In this document: one piece after another, positions 47,830-55,318 of the stretch
Position numbering within the stretch: the stretch's first letter is position 1
Layout: each line of letters begins with the position of its first letter
Assembly (NCBI GenBank): GCA_027487695.1
Contig: JAIYDB010000039.1
Span: 1 to 64,000, forward strand
From: Cytophagaceae bacterium
GTDB lineage: Bacteria; Bacteroidota; Bacteroidia; Cytophagales; Flexibacteraceae
DNA length: 64,000 bases
Direction of reading: 5' to 3'
The notes under the pieces: model-generated
Database searches by the model: none
The model's input: only the letters and a program-made list of their open reading frames with translations
Told to the model about the DNA's origin: nothing
Position numbers and translations under genes: made by a program

Positions 47830-48078
47830 CTATTTATACTTTACTAAATTAATCATAAAAACAACAATTATATGTGCTAAAGTAAAAAAGAAATACAAAA
47901 ACATTCCCCTAACACAGCCGAAGGGGTATAGCATTATCGTAAGAATTAAAAATCCTGAATATAGTAAGAAAAATATAAGGCTAATTAGATTAAACTTATC
48001 TCTCATAAAGAGAAAGAATGCAACTAATATACATAGTACAATTAGAGCGTAGTTATAATTAAAATGACAATTTTCCAT
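47830..48078 (-). CDS. Small membrane protein, 82 aa, between repeat copies C and D
   Basis: Predicted start ATG 48078 (MENCHFNYNYALIV). The protein has two to three hydrophobic segments (ALIVLCILVAFFLFM; LISLIFFLLYSGFLILTIML; MFLYFFFTLAHIIVVFMI). No relatives recognised. The open frame continues upstream to 48135, but that part is repeat-derived. AT-rich and lying between copies C and D, on the same strand as the gene at 46787. It may be a real but orphan gene or a random AT-rich open frame. Confidence 0.45.
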   Translation of the reverse strand: MENCHFNYNYALIVLCILVAFFLFMRDKFNLISLIFFLLYSGFLILTIMLYPFGCVRGMFLYFFFTLAHIIVVFMINLVKYK

Positions 48079-48121
48079 AATGAACCTTTGTTTGCGTAAA
48101 TAACTATTTAATTCCCATTTA

Positions 48122-48291
48122 CCCACTGGTTCCACGTCTTAGGAAATGAAGGCGTAGCCGCACATTTCCGAGAGGTGGAACTCCCTGCCCCACACCTGCA
48201 AATAGTTTTGTGCTACTACCGTTAATTACCATACCCAAAGATATAAAAAGTCGTGGTTGTTCCATGTCTTAGGAAAGGAAGGATTAGGAAC
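48122..48291 (+). repeat. Palindromic element, copy with damaged second hairpin (D)
   Basis: Hairpin 1 at 48129-48181 is intact, and the spacer (CACCTGCAAATAGTTTTGTG, CATACCCAAAGATATAAAAAG) is conserved. The second hairpin has been replaced or truncated: GTTCCATGTCTTAGGAAAGG (48259-48278), then GAAGGATTAGGAAC. That first piece resembles the left arm of hairpin 1, in direct orientation. The conserved tail is missing. Confidence 0.8.
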
Positions 48292-48346
48292 AAATCAAAG
48301 CTTAGCAATTTATGGGTCAATCCAATTCCAATACCCATTTAACCCC

Positions 48347-48354
48347 TATATTTG
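48347..48354 (+). promoter_or_regulatory. -7 box of the Cys-motif operon, placed for a leaderless or very short leader
   Basis: TATATTTG (48347-48354) fits the Bacteroidota -7 box. The usual start lies about 7 nt beyond it, which puts transcription at or near the ATG at 48361. No clean TTTG box is visible 19-21 nt upstream (TTCC at about 48326-48329). Confidence 0.5.
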
Positions 48355-48360
48355 CGCCCA

Positions 48361-48747
48361 ATGAAGGTAATGGCGTTTTTGGTTCTGATGGCTTTAGGCT
48401 TGGCAATGGCTGCCCAGTCTATCGTATATCTGAACTTTAAGCTAAACCAAGATTCCATTGCCAAAGAGCTTTGCGTGGAACGTGAAGTCGTGAACTCTTG
48501 TTGTAAGGGTAGCTGTTATCTAGAAAAGCAGTTAGATAACTTAGACCAGCAACCGGAAAGCACTTCTAAGAAATCTGACTTGCCTAAAGAAAAGTTTGAG
48601 TTAGCCAGCTTTGTATTACCTACTATGGTATTCGCTTCTGTGCCTACTTGTACCTATTCATTTTTTAACTACCCTACCCCATTTAACTATGGCGCAGAGG
48701 TAGGTTTTAGTTTTTGCGTTTGGCATCCGCCAACCCAGAAGGCATAA
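48361..48747 (+). CDS. Small membrane-anchored Cys-motif protein (CCKGSCYLEKQL)
   Basis: 128 residues. One N-terminal hydrophobic segment, then LCVEREVVNSCCKGSCYLEKQLDNL. This matches a pattern seen in small Bacteroidota proteins (Cys-x-Gly-x-Cys-x-Leu-x-Lys-x-Leu after a conserved CVxR/NR) that often open metal-related or TonB-linked operons. Those cysteines could bind a metal. ATG 48361 is favoured over the upstream TTG at 48352 (start of a longer frame) because of the -7 box. First gene of a three-gene operon with a barrel protein and a His-rich lipoprotein. Confidence 0.65.
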   Translation: MKVMAFLVLMALGLAMAAQSIVYLNFKLNQDSIAKELCVEREVVNSCCKGSCYLEKQLDNLDQQPESTSKKSDLPKEKFELASFVLPTMVFASVPTCTYSFFNYPTPFNYGAEVGFSFCVWHPPTQKA

Positions 48748-48781
48748 TAAAAGTGCTTTCTTACTAAAATCTTAAATTTTA

Positions 48782-49702
48782 ATGAAAACTTCCATCATAT
48801 TCCTGATGGTGAGTTGGTTATGCCTTGGTTCAATTCAAGCGTGTAATAGTTGCGGCTGTGCCCCCGGGGGTTCGTTATTAGGACTAGGAAACTATGAAAA
48901 CGGACACTATATAGGCTTGCGCTATCTACAACGTGGATTTGAAACTCGCTTGCCCAATTCACTATTCGGAAACCCTGAAGTGAAGTACCATAAAGCTCAG
49001 TTCCAGATTGTGGAGCTAGATTTTTGGTACTATCTGCATAAGCGCTGGCGTTTGCAGGCTACTTTACCGTATAGAAATATCCACAGTACCGATCCTTATA
49101 CCACCTTGCATACTCAAGGCCTTGCCGATGCGCAATTGCAGGCTTGGTATATGGTATTACCTGCCTATAAAACAGATAAAGGATTTACTTATAGTTTGTT
49201 AGCAGGGGCAGGTTCGGAAATGCCTACGGGAAAGTTTGACCAGACCAACCAAGCAGGAATTCCATTTTCTATGCAGCCTGGCTCTAAATCGTGGGATTGG
49301 CTAGGACAGTATTACTTTCAAATAGGCAAGAATAAATGGCAAATAAGTCAGCAATCTGCCTACAGAAGAAGTGGTTTTAGTCCTAACCGTTACCGTTTTT
49401 CAGATGCCTTTAATACCCGGATAGCCTTCCATTACCGCTTTTATACCATGGCCGATACCAAAGTAATTGCAGCCCTTGGTTTAAACAGGGAGTACTATTT
49501 GGGTAATTACAACCAAGGAAAAACCGAAACCAATTCCGAAGGTGGTCTTTCAATGGCCGATATCGGGGTGATGGTGGTTAAAAACAGGCTTTCTTTTGAA
49601 GCCAGTTTCTTTTTGCCCTTTGCCCAAAATGTAGGCGGGGGCAACGTTCGCTCAACTGAGTGGATACAAACAAAAATAGCTTATCAACTTAAAACTAATT
49701 AA
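48782..49702 (+). CDS. Secreted, barrel-like protein with CxxCGC N-terminal motif
   Basis: 306 residues. Signal peptide (residues 1-20) followed at once by CNSCGCAPGGSLLGLGNYENGHYIGLRY. The mature part looks like an outer-membrane beta-barrel of 12-14 strands: LQATLPYRNIHS, YYFQIGKNKWQISQQSAYRR, and final RSTEWIQTKIAYQLKTN. Similar proteins with an N-terminal Cys cluster occur in Bacteroidota metal-handling loci. It lies 34 bp after the Cys-motif gene and 2 bp before the lipoprotein gene, so the three are cotranscribed. Confidence 0.65.
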   Translation: MKTSIIFLMVSWLCLGSIQACNSCGCAPGGSLLGLGNYENGHYIGLRYLQRGFETRLPNSLFGNPEVKYHKAQFQIVELDFWYYLHKRWRLQATLPYRNIHSTDPYTTLHTQGLADAQLQAWYMVLPAYKTDKGFTYSLLAGAGSEMPTGKFDQTNQAGIPFSMQPGSKSWDWLGQYYFQIGKNKWQISQQSAYRRSGFSPNRYRFSDAFNTRIAFHYRFYTMADTKVIAALGLNREYYLGNYNQGKTETNSEGGLSMADIGVMVVKNRLSFEASFFLPFAQNVGGGNVRSTEWIQTKIAYQLKTN

Positions 49703-49704
49703 CT

Positions 49705-50115
49705 GTGAAAACAGCCATTAAAAATATACTAGGTTTAACTTTAGTTTCTCTAATCACATTCAGTTGCTCAGATTCAACTGACTCTACTCCAACACCAACC
49801 AAAGCGGTTGAAAATCCTAAGGTGAAAATTATTTCTCCGGCGGTAGGAACGATGATTGATGCGGGAGATTCTATTACTGTAATTGCCGACCTTACCCACT
49901 CTCAAGATTTACATGAATATGGGGTAAGGCTTTCAACTGGTAGCACCATTTATATGGAACGCACCTTCCATTCTCATACTGATAGTACTCGCCTTATCAT
50001 GGGCTGGAGAGCACCAAGCACATTGCATCACGTAGATGTGAAAATTGAGGTTGAAGCTACTGACCACGAAAACCGTAAAGGTGCTGCTGAGGTAAGCTTA
50101 CACGTACACGGTTAA
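49705..50115 (+). CDS. His-rich lipoprotein (DUF4625-like)
   Basis: 136 residues with a GTG start 2 bp after the previous stop. Lipobox-like FSCSD (Cys at residue 21) and a Thr/Pro linker, then a beta-sandwich resembling a fibronectin/Ig fold: NPKVKIISPAVGTMIDAGDSI, then a cluster of histidines (LTHSQDLHEYG, RTFHSHTDS, LHHVD, TDHENR and C-terminal LHVHG). The density and layout of histidines suggests surface metal (Zn or Cu) binding. The DUF4625-like call is from memory of the fold and is not certain. Confidence 0.6.
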   Translation: MKTAIKNILGLTLVSLITFSCSDSTDSTPTPTKAVENPKVKIISPAVGTMIDAGDSITVIADLTHSQDLHEYGVRLSTGSTIYMERTFHSHTDSTRLIMGWRAPSTLHHVDVKIEVEATDHENRKGAAEVSLHVHG

Positions 50116-50141
50116 TAAGCCGGTATTACTCTGTATACTTT

Positions 50142-50167
50142 AATCCCTGCTTCGGCAGGGATTTTTT
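50142..50167 (+). terminator. Terminator of the Cys-motif operon
   Basis: AATCCCTGC (50142-50150), loop TTCG, GCAGGGATT (50155-50163), followed by T's (TTTTATT). A UUCG-type tetraloop gives high stability. It lies 26 bp after the lipoprotein stop and just before repeat copy E. Confidence 0.9.
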
Positions 50168-50176
50168 ATTGTTAAA

Positions 50177-50353
50177 CCCCCACTGGTTCCACATCTTAGG
50201 AAATGAAAGCGTAGCCGCATATTTCTGGGACCTGGAACTGCTAACGCCACACCTGCGAATAGTTTTGTTCTACTGCCATCATCTATCATACCCAAAGATA
50301 TTAAAAGTAGTGGTTGTTCCACGTCCCTGAAAAAATTACGCTTTGCTTTTTTC
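50177..50353 (+). repeat. Palindromic element, copy truncated at the right (E)
   Basis: Begins CCCCCACTGGTTCCAC. Hairpin 1 is 50185-50237 with altered right arm (GGGACCTGGAAC), the spacer is present, and hairpin 2 starts at about 50315 (GTTCCACGTCCCTGAAAAAA) and keeps its loop TTACGCTTTGCTT. The right arm is missing and replaced by TTTCCCTACCTTCG just before aroA. Confidence 0.8.
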
Positions 50354-50366
50354 CCTACCTTCGTAT

Positions 50367-51602
50367 ATGCTCCAATACCAGCCCGTATCAGGAATGCCTA
50401 CTGTGCAGTTACCTACCTCAAAATCGGTAAGTAATAGGGTGGTGGTTTTGCAGTATCTGGCAAAGGGTAGTTTTTCTGATTTAAAAAACCTTTCTGATGC
50501 TGCCGATACACAGCTTTTGTTGAAGGCATTAGCGGATTTTGATAGCGGATTAACTGTCCTAAATATTGGTCACGCTGGTACTGCTATGCGTTTTTTGACT
50601 GCCTTACTAGCTTTAGAAGATTTCAAGGGGGTGCTTACTGGTTCAGACCGTATGTTGCACCGACCGATAGGTCCGCTTGTTTCTGCTTTACGGCAATTGG
50701 GATTTGCGGTTTCCTCTAGGGAAGGTCATTTTCCGCCAGTGCATTTTGAAAAATGTATTGCTGCAATAGGCAACTCAGTAAGTATCGATGGACATATAAG
50801 CAGCCAATTTATCTCTGCTTTAATGATGGTGGGCCCTTTACTGCCTAACGGTTTAACCATTCATTTGAATACCCCGCTTACTAGCATCCCTTATGCCCAA
50901 CAAACAGCTTTGCTTATGGAACAGTTTGGGGCATCGGCCATTATTGAGGAGCAAATTATTACTATTCCAAAGGGTAAATACCTTCCGCAAGATTATGTGG
51001 TAGAGGCAGATTGGTCTGCCTTTGGGTATATCGCTACTTGCGTTTTGCTCACAGGCAAGCCATGTTTTATAGAAAACCTATTCCCTACACAGTTGCAGGG
51101 CGATTTTAACGTGCTTTCAGTTTTTGAGCAATTGGGTTTATCGGTTGCGTTCAACCCTCAAGGGGCCGAGGTTTCCAAAAAGTCCGATTTCAATTTACCC
51201 AATACTTTAGTGGTCAATTTCAGCAACATACCCGATCAAGCCCAAACCATTATGGTGCTTTGCGCTGCTTTGGGTGTGCATTTGTTGGCAACGGGTTTAC
51301 ATACGCTAAAAATTAAAGAAACGGATAGAGTTGCGGCTGTTGCTCAAGAACTTGCCAAGTTCGGAATTGTAGTCAGTTATCCAGAAGAAATTCTGCCTGA
51401 AACAGTGGTAGAAGTAAATGGTCAATTTGCTTTTAATCAGGAGGTTATTAATTTAAAAAGCTATCAGGATCATAGAATGGTGATGGCGTTTGCACCACTT
51501 GCAGTTTATGGTAATTTTAGTTTCGATGTGCCTGACGAGGTAAAAAAGAGCTTCCCAACCTTTTGGGACGAACTATTAAAGCTTGGTTATCGTTATATTT
51601 AG
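50367..51602 (+). CDS. aroA: 3-phosphoshikimate 1-carboxyvinyltransferase (EPSP synthase)
   Basis: A 411-residue EPSP synthase of the shikimate pathway, joining shikimate-3-phosphate and PEP. Landmarks: N-terminal LPTSKSVSNRVVVLQYLA (short variant of the PGSKS motif), AGTAMRFLTALLAL, GSDRMLHRPIGPLVSALRQLG, DGHISSQFISALMM, IKETDRVAAVAQELAKFG and SYQDHRMVMAFAPLA. It is shorter and divergent, a form I associate with Bacteroidota. I chose ATG 50367. Its 5-prime region is the truncated end of repeat copy E, so no independent promoter can be seen other than a weak TACCTTCG at 50356-50363. Confidence 0.9.
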   Translation: MLQYQPVSGMPTVQLPTSKSVSNRVVVLQYLAKGSFSDLKNLSDAADTQLLLKALADFDSGLTVLNIGHAGTAMRFLTALLALEDFKGVLTGSDRMLHRPIGPLVSALRQLGFAVSSREGHFPPVHFEKCIAAIGNSVSIDGHISSQFISALMMVGPLLPNGLTIHLNTPLTSIPYAQQTALLMEQFGASAIIEEQIITIPKGKYLPQDYVVEADWSAFGYIATCVLLTGKPCFIENLFPTQLQGDFNVLSVFEQLGLSVAFNPQGAEVSKKSDFNLPNTLVVNFSNIPDQAQTIMVLCAALGVHLLATGLHTLKIKETDRVAAVAQELAKFGIVVSYPEEILPETVVEVNGQFAFNQEVINLKSYQDHRMVMAFAPLAVYGNFSFDVPDEVKKSFPTFWDELLKLGYRYI

Positions 51603-51621
51603 GAGTTGATTGCCAAATTAT

Positions 51622-52731
51622 ATGTTGAAATACCTGCCGCTTTTACTGCTTACCTTATTGCTTTCTGCCTGTTCAGATGAACCTGCAGCAGTAAGCAATG
51701 AAGAAAATCCGCTGGTAACTATTCAAATTCCGAAATACCTCAACAAAAAGCTGAATATCACAACGGGCAATGCGCCTACCGTAAAAGGTGTGGCATTAGG
51801 CAGGATGTTGTTTTACGATACACAGCTATCGGCCGATAATACTGTTTCTTGTGCCAGTTGTCACAAACAAGAAAATGCGTTCAATGAGCCTCGTGCAACA
51901 TCCATTGGCATCAGAGGTCAGGTAGTACCAAGAGCTTCAATGTCGCTTACCAATAAAGTTTGGGAAAGTCGGTATATGTGGGATGGTAGGCACACCAATC
52001 TAGAAGCCCTAGTGAACGACCCCATCACCAACCCGATTGAAATGGGTTCAGATTGGGCAAGCGTTATTTCAAAGTTAAAAGCAGATGCTCGTTATGCGGG
52101 AAAGTTTAAAGCAGCTTTCGGTGCAAATGCAGAAGTTACCCAAGAAAATGTGAGCAAGGCTTTAGCCCAATTTATCTACACACTACAATCAACCACCAGC
52201 AAATACGATAGGTATTTGAATGGGGAAGAGCAACTTTCACCAGCTGAAAAAAGAGGATTCCTCTTATTCACCACCCATCCAGATCCTAATAGGGGTGTGC
52301 GCGGTGGAAACTGTTCAGACTGCCATACCATAGGACATTTAGGTGGCGATAATTTTGAGTTCCTAGGCTTTAAGAACAATGGTTCTGTACCATCGTTTAC
52401 AGGAAATTTTGATAAAGGACTTGAGCAATTTACCCGCAACCCAGCCGATAGAGCTAAGTTCAAAGTACCTTCACTTAGGAACGTGGCCTTAACTGCACCA
52501 TACTTTCATAATGGTAGCGCAGCTACTTTAGAAGCAGTGTTAGACCATTATAATTCAGAAGATCTTTTCAACCGTCCGCTAGTAGATACTACTATCACAC
52601 ATGGTATCAATATCCCTGGCGGAACCTCGTTAGGATTAACCAGACAAGAGAAAGCCGATATCATAGAGTTTCTGAAAACCCTTACCGATACTAGCTTTAT
52701 TACCAACAAAGCACATAGCAACCCATTTTAA
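51622..52731 (+). CDS. Di-haem cytochrome c peroxidase (MauG/CcpA family), lipoprotein
   Basis: 369 residues. Signal peptide with lipobox LSAC (residue 17). Two haem motifs: CASCHKQ and CSDCHTIG, with GRMLFYDTQLSADNTVSCAS and YMWDGRHTN, typical of bacterial di-haem peroxidases. Such proteins reduce H2O2 using electrons from cytochromes or act in MauG-like oxidation. I chose ATG 51622 over the longer frame from 51610. It follows aroA by 20 bp on the same strand. Confidence 0.9.
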   Translation: MLKYLPLLLLTLLLSACSDEPAAVSNEENPLVTIQIPKYLNKKLNITTGNAPTVKGVALGRMLFYDTQLSADNTVSCASCHKQENAFNEPRATSIGIRGQVVPRASMSLTNKVWESRYMWDGRHTNLEALVNDPITNPIEMGSDWASVISKLKADARYAGKFKAAFGANAEVTQENVSKALAQFIYTLQSTTSKYDRYLNGEEQLSPAEKRGFLLFTTHPDPNRGVRGGNCSDCHTIGHLGGDNFEFLGFKNNGSVPSFTGNFDKGLEQFTRNPADRAKFKVPSLRNVALTAPYFHNGSAATLEAVLDHYNSEDLFNRPLVDTTITHGINIPGGTSLGLTRQEKADIIEFLKTLTDTSFITNKAHSNPF

Positions 52732-52744
52732 GGGAAATTAAAGG

Positions 52745-52774
52745 TTGTATAAGCCTTTGAAAACCCTATATTTG
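52745..52774 (+). promoter_or_regulatory. Bacteroidota-type promoter of lpdA
   Basis: TTG (52745-52747), 19 nt, TATATTTG (52767-52774). It matches the phylum consensus and predicts a transcription start about 40-45 nt upstream of the lpdA ATG. Confidence 0.7.
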
Positions 52775-52823
52775 CACGCGTAGTTGCTAAATTTCAAGCG
52801 TACATTAATCACTCGCAATCAAT

Positions 52824-54218
52824 ATGTCAGCACAATACGATGTTATTGTAATTGGTAGTGGCCCCGGAGGTTACGTTGCCGCCATCAGAGCTTCACAGTT
52901 AGGTTTAAAAACCGCTGTGGTAGAAAAAGAAAGTTTAGGCGGTGTTTGCCTTAACTGGGGTTGCATCCCTACTAAAGCCTTATTAAAGAGTGCTCAAGTA
53001 TTCGAATATATATCACATGCCAAAGATTATGGTATTGAAGTAAGCGGTGCTACCGCCAATTTCCCTGCTATGATTAAGCGCAGCAGAGATGTTGCCAATG
53101 GTATGAGCAAGGGCGTTCAGTTCTTATTAAAGAAAAATAAGATTGATGTACTTATGGGTATGGGCAAATTAACGGCCGACCGTAAAGTGCAAGTAACCCC
53201 TGAAAGTGGCGAAGCTACCGTGTATGAAGCAAAGAGCATTATCTTAGCTACAGGTGGCAGAGCTCGCGAATTGCCTAATTTACCAATTGATAACCAATAC
53301 ATTATTGGCTACCGTAAAGCAATGGTGCTTGAAAAGCAACCAGAAAGTATGGTAGTAGTAGGTAGCGGTGCTATTGGTGTTGAGTTTGCTTATTTCTATA
53401 ATGCAATTGGTACTAAGGTAACCATTGTAGAATTTATGCCTCGCATAGTTCCTGTAGAAGATGAGGAAGTAAGCAAGCAATTAGAAAAGAGTTACAAGAA
53501 AGCGGGTATCGATATCCTAACTAATAGCTCAGTAGAATCTGTAAAGGTAGTAGATGGCAAATGCCACGTTACCATTAAAGGTGCTAACGGCGAAAGCACT
53601 ATCGTTTCAGATATCGTTCTTTCTGCAGTTGGTATGGCTTCTAACTTAGAAGGCATTGGCTTAGAAGAAGCTGGTATTTCCCACGAAAAAGGCAAAGTTC
53701 TAGTTAACGATTTCTACCAAACCAATGTACCTGGCATATACGCCATTGGCGATATTGTTAAAGGTCAAGCATTGGCTCACGTAGCTTCTGCTGAAGGTAT
53801 TACTTGTGTAGAAAAAATCGCAGGTCACCACCCAGAGCCAATCAACTACGGAAACATCCCTGGTTGTACTTATTGCCAGCCAGAAATTGCTTCAGTTGGT
53901 ATGACAGAAGCTCAGGCTAAGGAAGCTGGTTACCAAGTAAAAATTGGTAAGTTCCCATACTCTGCAAGTGGTAAGGCAAGTGCTGCCGGCGCTAAAGATG
54001 GTTTCGTAAAAGTAATTTTCGATGCTAAATATGGCGAATGGTTAGGTGCTCACCTTATTGGTGCAAACGTAACTGAAATGATTGCCGAAGTAGTGGTAGC
54101 ACGTAAGCTAGAAACTACAGGACACGAAATCATTAAGTCGGTTCACCCGCACCCAACTATGTCAGAAGCAATTATGGAGGCAGCCGCCGCCGCTTACGAC
54201 GAGGTTATTCACTTATAA
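52824..54218 (+). CDS. lpdA: Dihydrolipoyl dehydrogenase (E3)
   Basis: A 464-residue flavoprotein. FAD-binding GSGPGGYVAAIRA, the redox-active disulfide C42/C47 in GGVCLNWGCIPTKALL, the NAD-binding VVVGSGAIGVEFA, GIYAIGDI, and the active-site His-Glu region HPHPTMSEAIMEA near the C-terminus. E3 reoxidises dihydrolipoamide in the pyruvate, 2-oxoglutarate and branched-chain dehydrogenase complexes and in glycine cleavage. The gene is a single unit with its own promoter and terminator. Confidence 0.97.
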   Translation: MSAQYDVIVIGSGPGGYVAAIRASQLGLKTAVVEKESLGGVCLNWGCIPTKALLKSAQVFEYISHAKDYGIEVSGATANFPAMIKRSRDVANGMSKGVQFLLKKNKIDVLMGMGKLTADRKVQVTPESGEATVYEAKSIILATGGRARELPNLPIDNQYIIGYRKAMVLEKQPESMVVVGSGAIGVEFAYFYNAIGTKVTIVEFMPRIVPVEDEEVSKQLEKSYKKAGIDILTNSSVESVKVVDGKCHVTIKGANGESTIVSDIVLSAVGMASNLEGIGLEEAGISHEKGKVLVNDFYQTNVPGIYAIGDIVKGQALAHVASAEGITCVEKIAGHHPEPINYGNIPGCTYCQPEIASVGMTEAQAKEAGYQVKIGKFPYSASGKASAAGAKDGFVKVIFDAKYGEWLGAHLIGANVTEMIAEVVVARKLETTGHEIIKSVHPHPTMSEAIMEAAAAAYDEVIHL

Positions 54219-54237
54219 TAAAAACTATTTCAGATTT

Positions 54238-54266
54238 AAAGGGGCTTTAGGGCCCCTTTAGTCTTT
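54238..54266 (+). terminator. Terminator of lpdA
   Basis: AAAGGGGC (54238-54245), 6-nt loop, GCCCCTTT (54252-54259), and a short T-rich tail. Confidence 0.8.
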
Positions 54267-54290
54267 AAGCTAAAATCCTCAAGCATTGTT

Positions 54291-55181
54291 ATGGAAGCCC
54301 CTATTGTGCTCATTCATAAAGGCGATAGTAGCTACTTATTCAACTCCTTATATATGTTGAATAAGTACCATAGCAAAAGCAATATTTTTTTGATTGGCGA
54401 TAATGCCAACACCCATTATTCTGATTGGTGCACCCATTTTCAGTTTGAGAATTATAGCCAAAAGGCAGAAGAATTACGCCCTATTTATTGGCATAAAAGT
54501 GTGTTTAGTTATGAACACGAACTTTTCTGTTTACAGCGATGGATGGTGCTAGAAAGCTTTATGGCTGAACACCAACTTACTCAAGCCATTTATTTGGATT
54601 CAGATGTATTGGTTTATGATCACCTACCCTCTTGGTTGCCTAAGTTTAGCGGTTACGGGATGAGCATAGTGGGCGTTAGCGGACATACAAACTTTGTACA
54701 GTCAGCAGCAACCTTGGCTAAGTTCAACAGATATGTAATTGATAAATACAGCACAGAAGAAGGTAAAGCCACCATTCAAGATTGGTACGATGAACACATG
54801 AGAGGCAAGGCCGATCATGGCATTAGCGATATGGATATGCTTACCCATTTTGCTGAGGAAAATCCAGAGGAAGTGGTTAACCTAGAAACTTTCTTTAATC
54901 AGTTTGTATTCGATAGATCGTTTTCAGAATCCAATGGCTTTGAAATAGAAGCAGGTACAAGGTTCAAGAAAGTTTATTGGAATGAAGAAAAACCGAGCCT
55001 AAAGAGTTTAGTAGCCAGTGCAATGGTCCCTGCAATTACACTTCATTTCCAAGGGAATATCAAGCAAAATCAAAAGGCGTATTTGCCTAAAACAGATTTT
55101 AACTTTACACTTTGGAATACCTATTTTAAGATAAGGTGTTTAATGAACAAAATAGAAAGCAGAATTTTAAGTATAGTATGA
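54291..55181 (+). CDS. Putative GT-A fold glycosyltransferase
   Basis: A 296-residue soluble protein with no signal peptide. The DxD-type metal/nucleotide-sugar motif is in AIYLDSDVLVYDHLP, after an N-terminal GT-A start (PIVLIHKGDSSYLFNSLYML). HGISDMDMLTHFA and TLHFQGNIKQ with a late histidine are in positions seen in GT8-like and related families. The acceptor is unknown. It stands alone with a hairpin terminator downstream. Confidence 0.6.
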   Translation: MEAPIVLIHKGDSSYLFNSLYMLNKYHSKSNIFLIGDNANTHYSDWCTHFQFENYSQKAEELRPIYWHKSVFSYEHELFCLQRWMVLESFMAEHQLTQAIYLDSDVLVYDHLPSWLPKFSGYGMSIVGVSGHTNFVQSAATLAKFNRYVIDKYSTEEGKATIQDWYDEHMRGKADHGISDMDMLTHFAEENPEEVVNLETFFNQFVFDRSFSESNGFEIEAGTRFKKVYWNEEKPSLKSLVASAMVPAITLHFQGNIKQNQKAYLPKTDFNFTLWNTYFKIRCLMNKIESRILSIV

Positions 55182-55207
55182 GTTAGGGATTGTATTTTTA
55201 ACTCTCA

Positions 55208-55238
55208 CTAAAAAAGCCCGCGCAGCGGGCTTTTTTAG
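55208..55238. terminator. Strong bidirectional hairpin terminator
   Basis: CTAAAAAAGCCCGC (55208-55221) pairs perfectly with GCGGGCTTTTTTAG (55225-55238) across a GCA loop. The A/T tracts on both sides allow termination both ways. It separates the glycosyltransferase gene from the convergent T9SS cargo gene. Confidence 0.92.
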
Positions 55239-55318
55239 TTTCTTGAACTGTGAATTATCAGATTAAGGTGATTCTAATGAATTTTTTGCACCTGCACGGC
55301 AATCATAGTTCAGACAAA

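Noticed and set aside
47753-48052. 99-residue plus-strand frame opposite the small membrane protein
   Set aside because: Lysine-rich low-complexity antisense frame whose start lies in the hairpin arm of element C. The minus-strand frame has membrane-protein character instead.
47301-48291. Integron with attC sites
   Set aside because: The arms begin GTTCCAC rather than the core-site GTTRRRY, sites flank genes on both sides irregularly, and no integrase gene is present.
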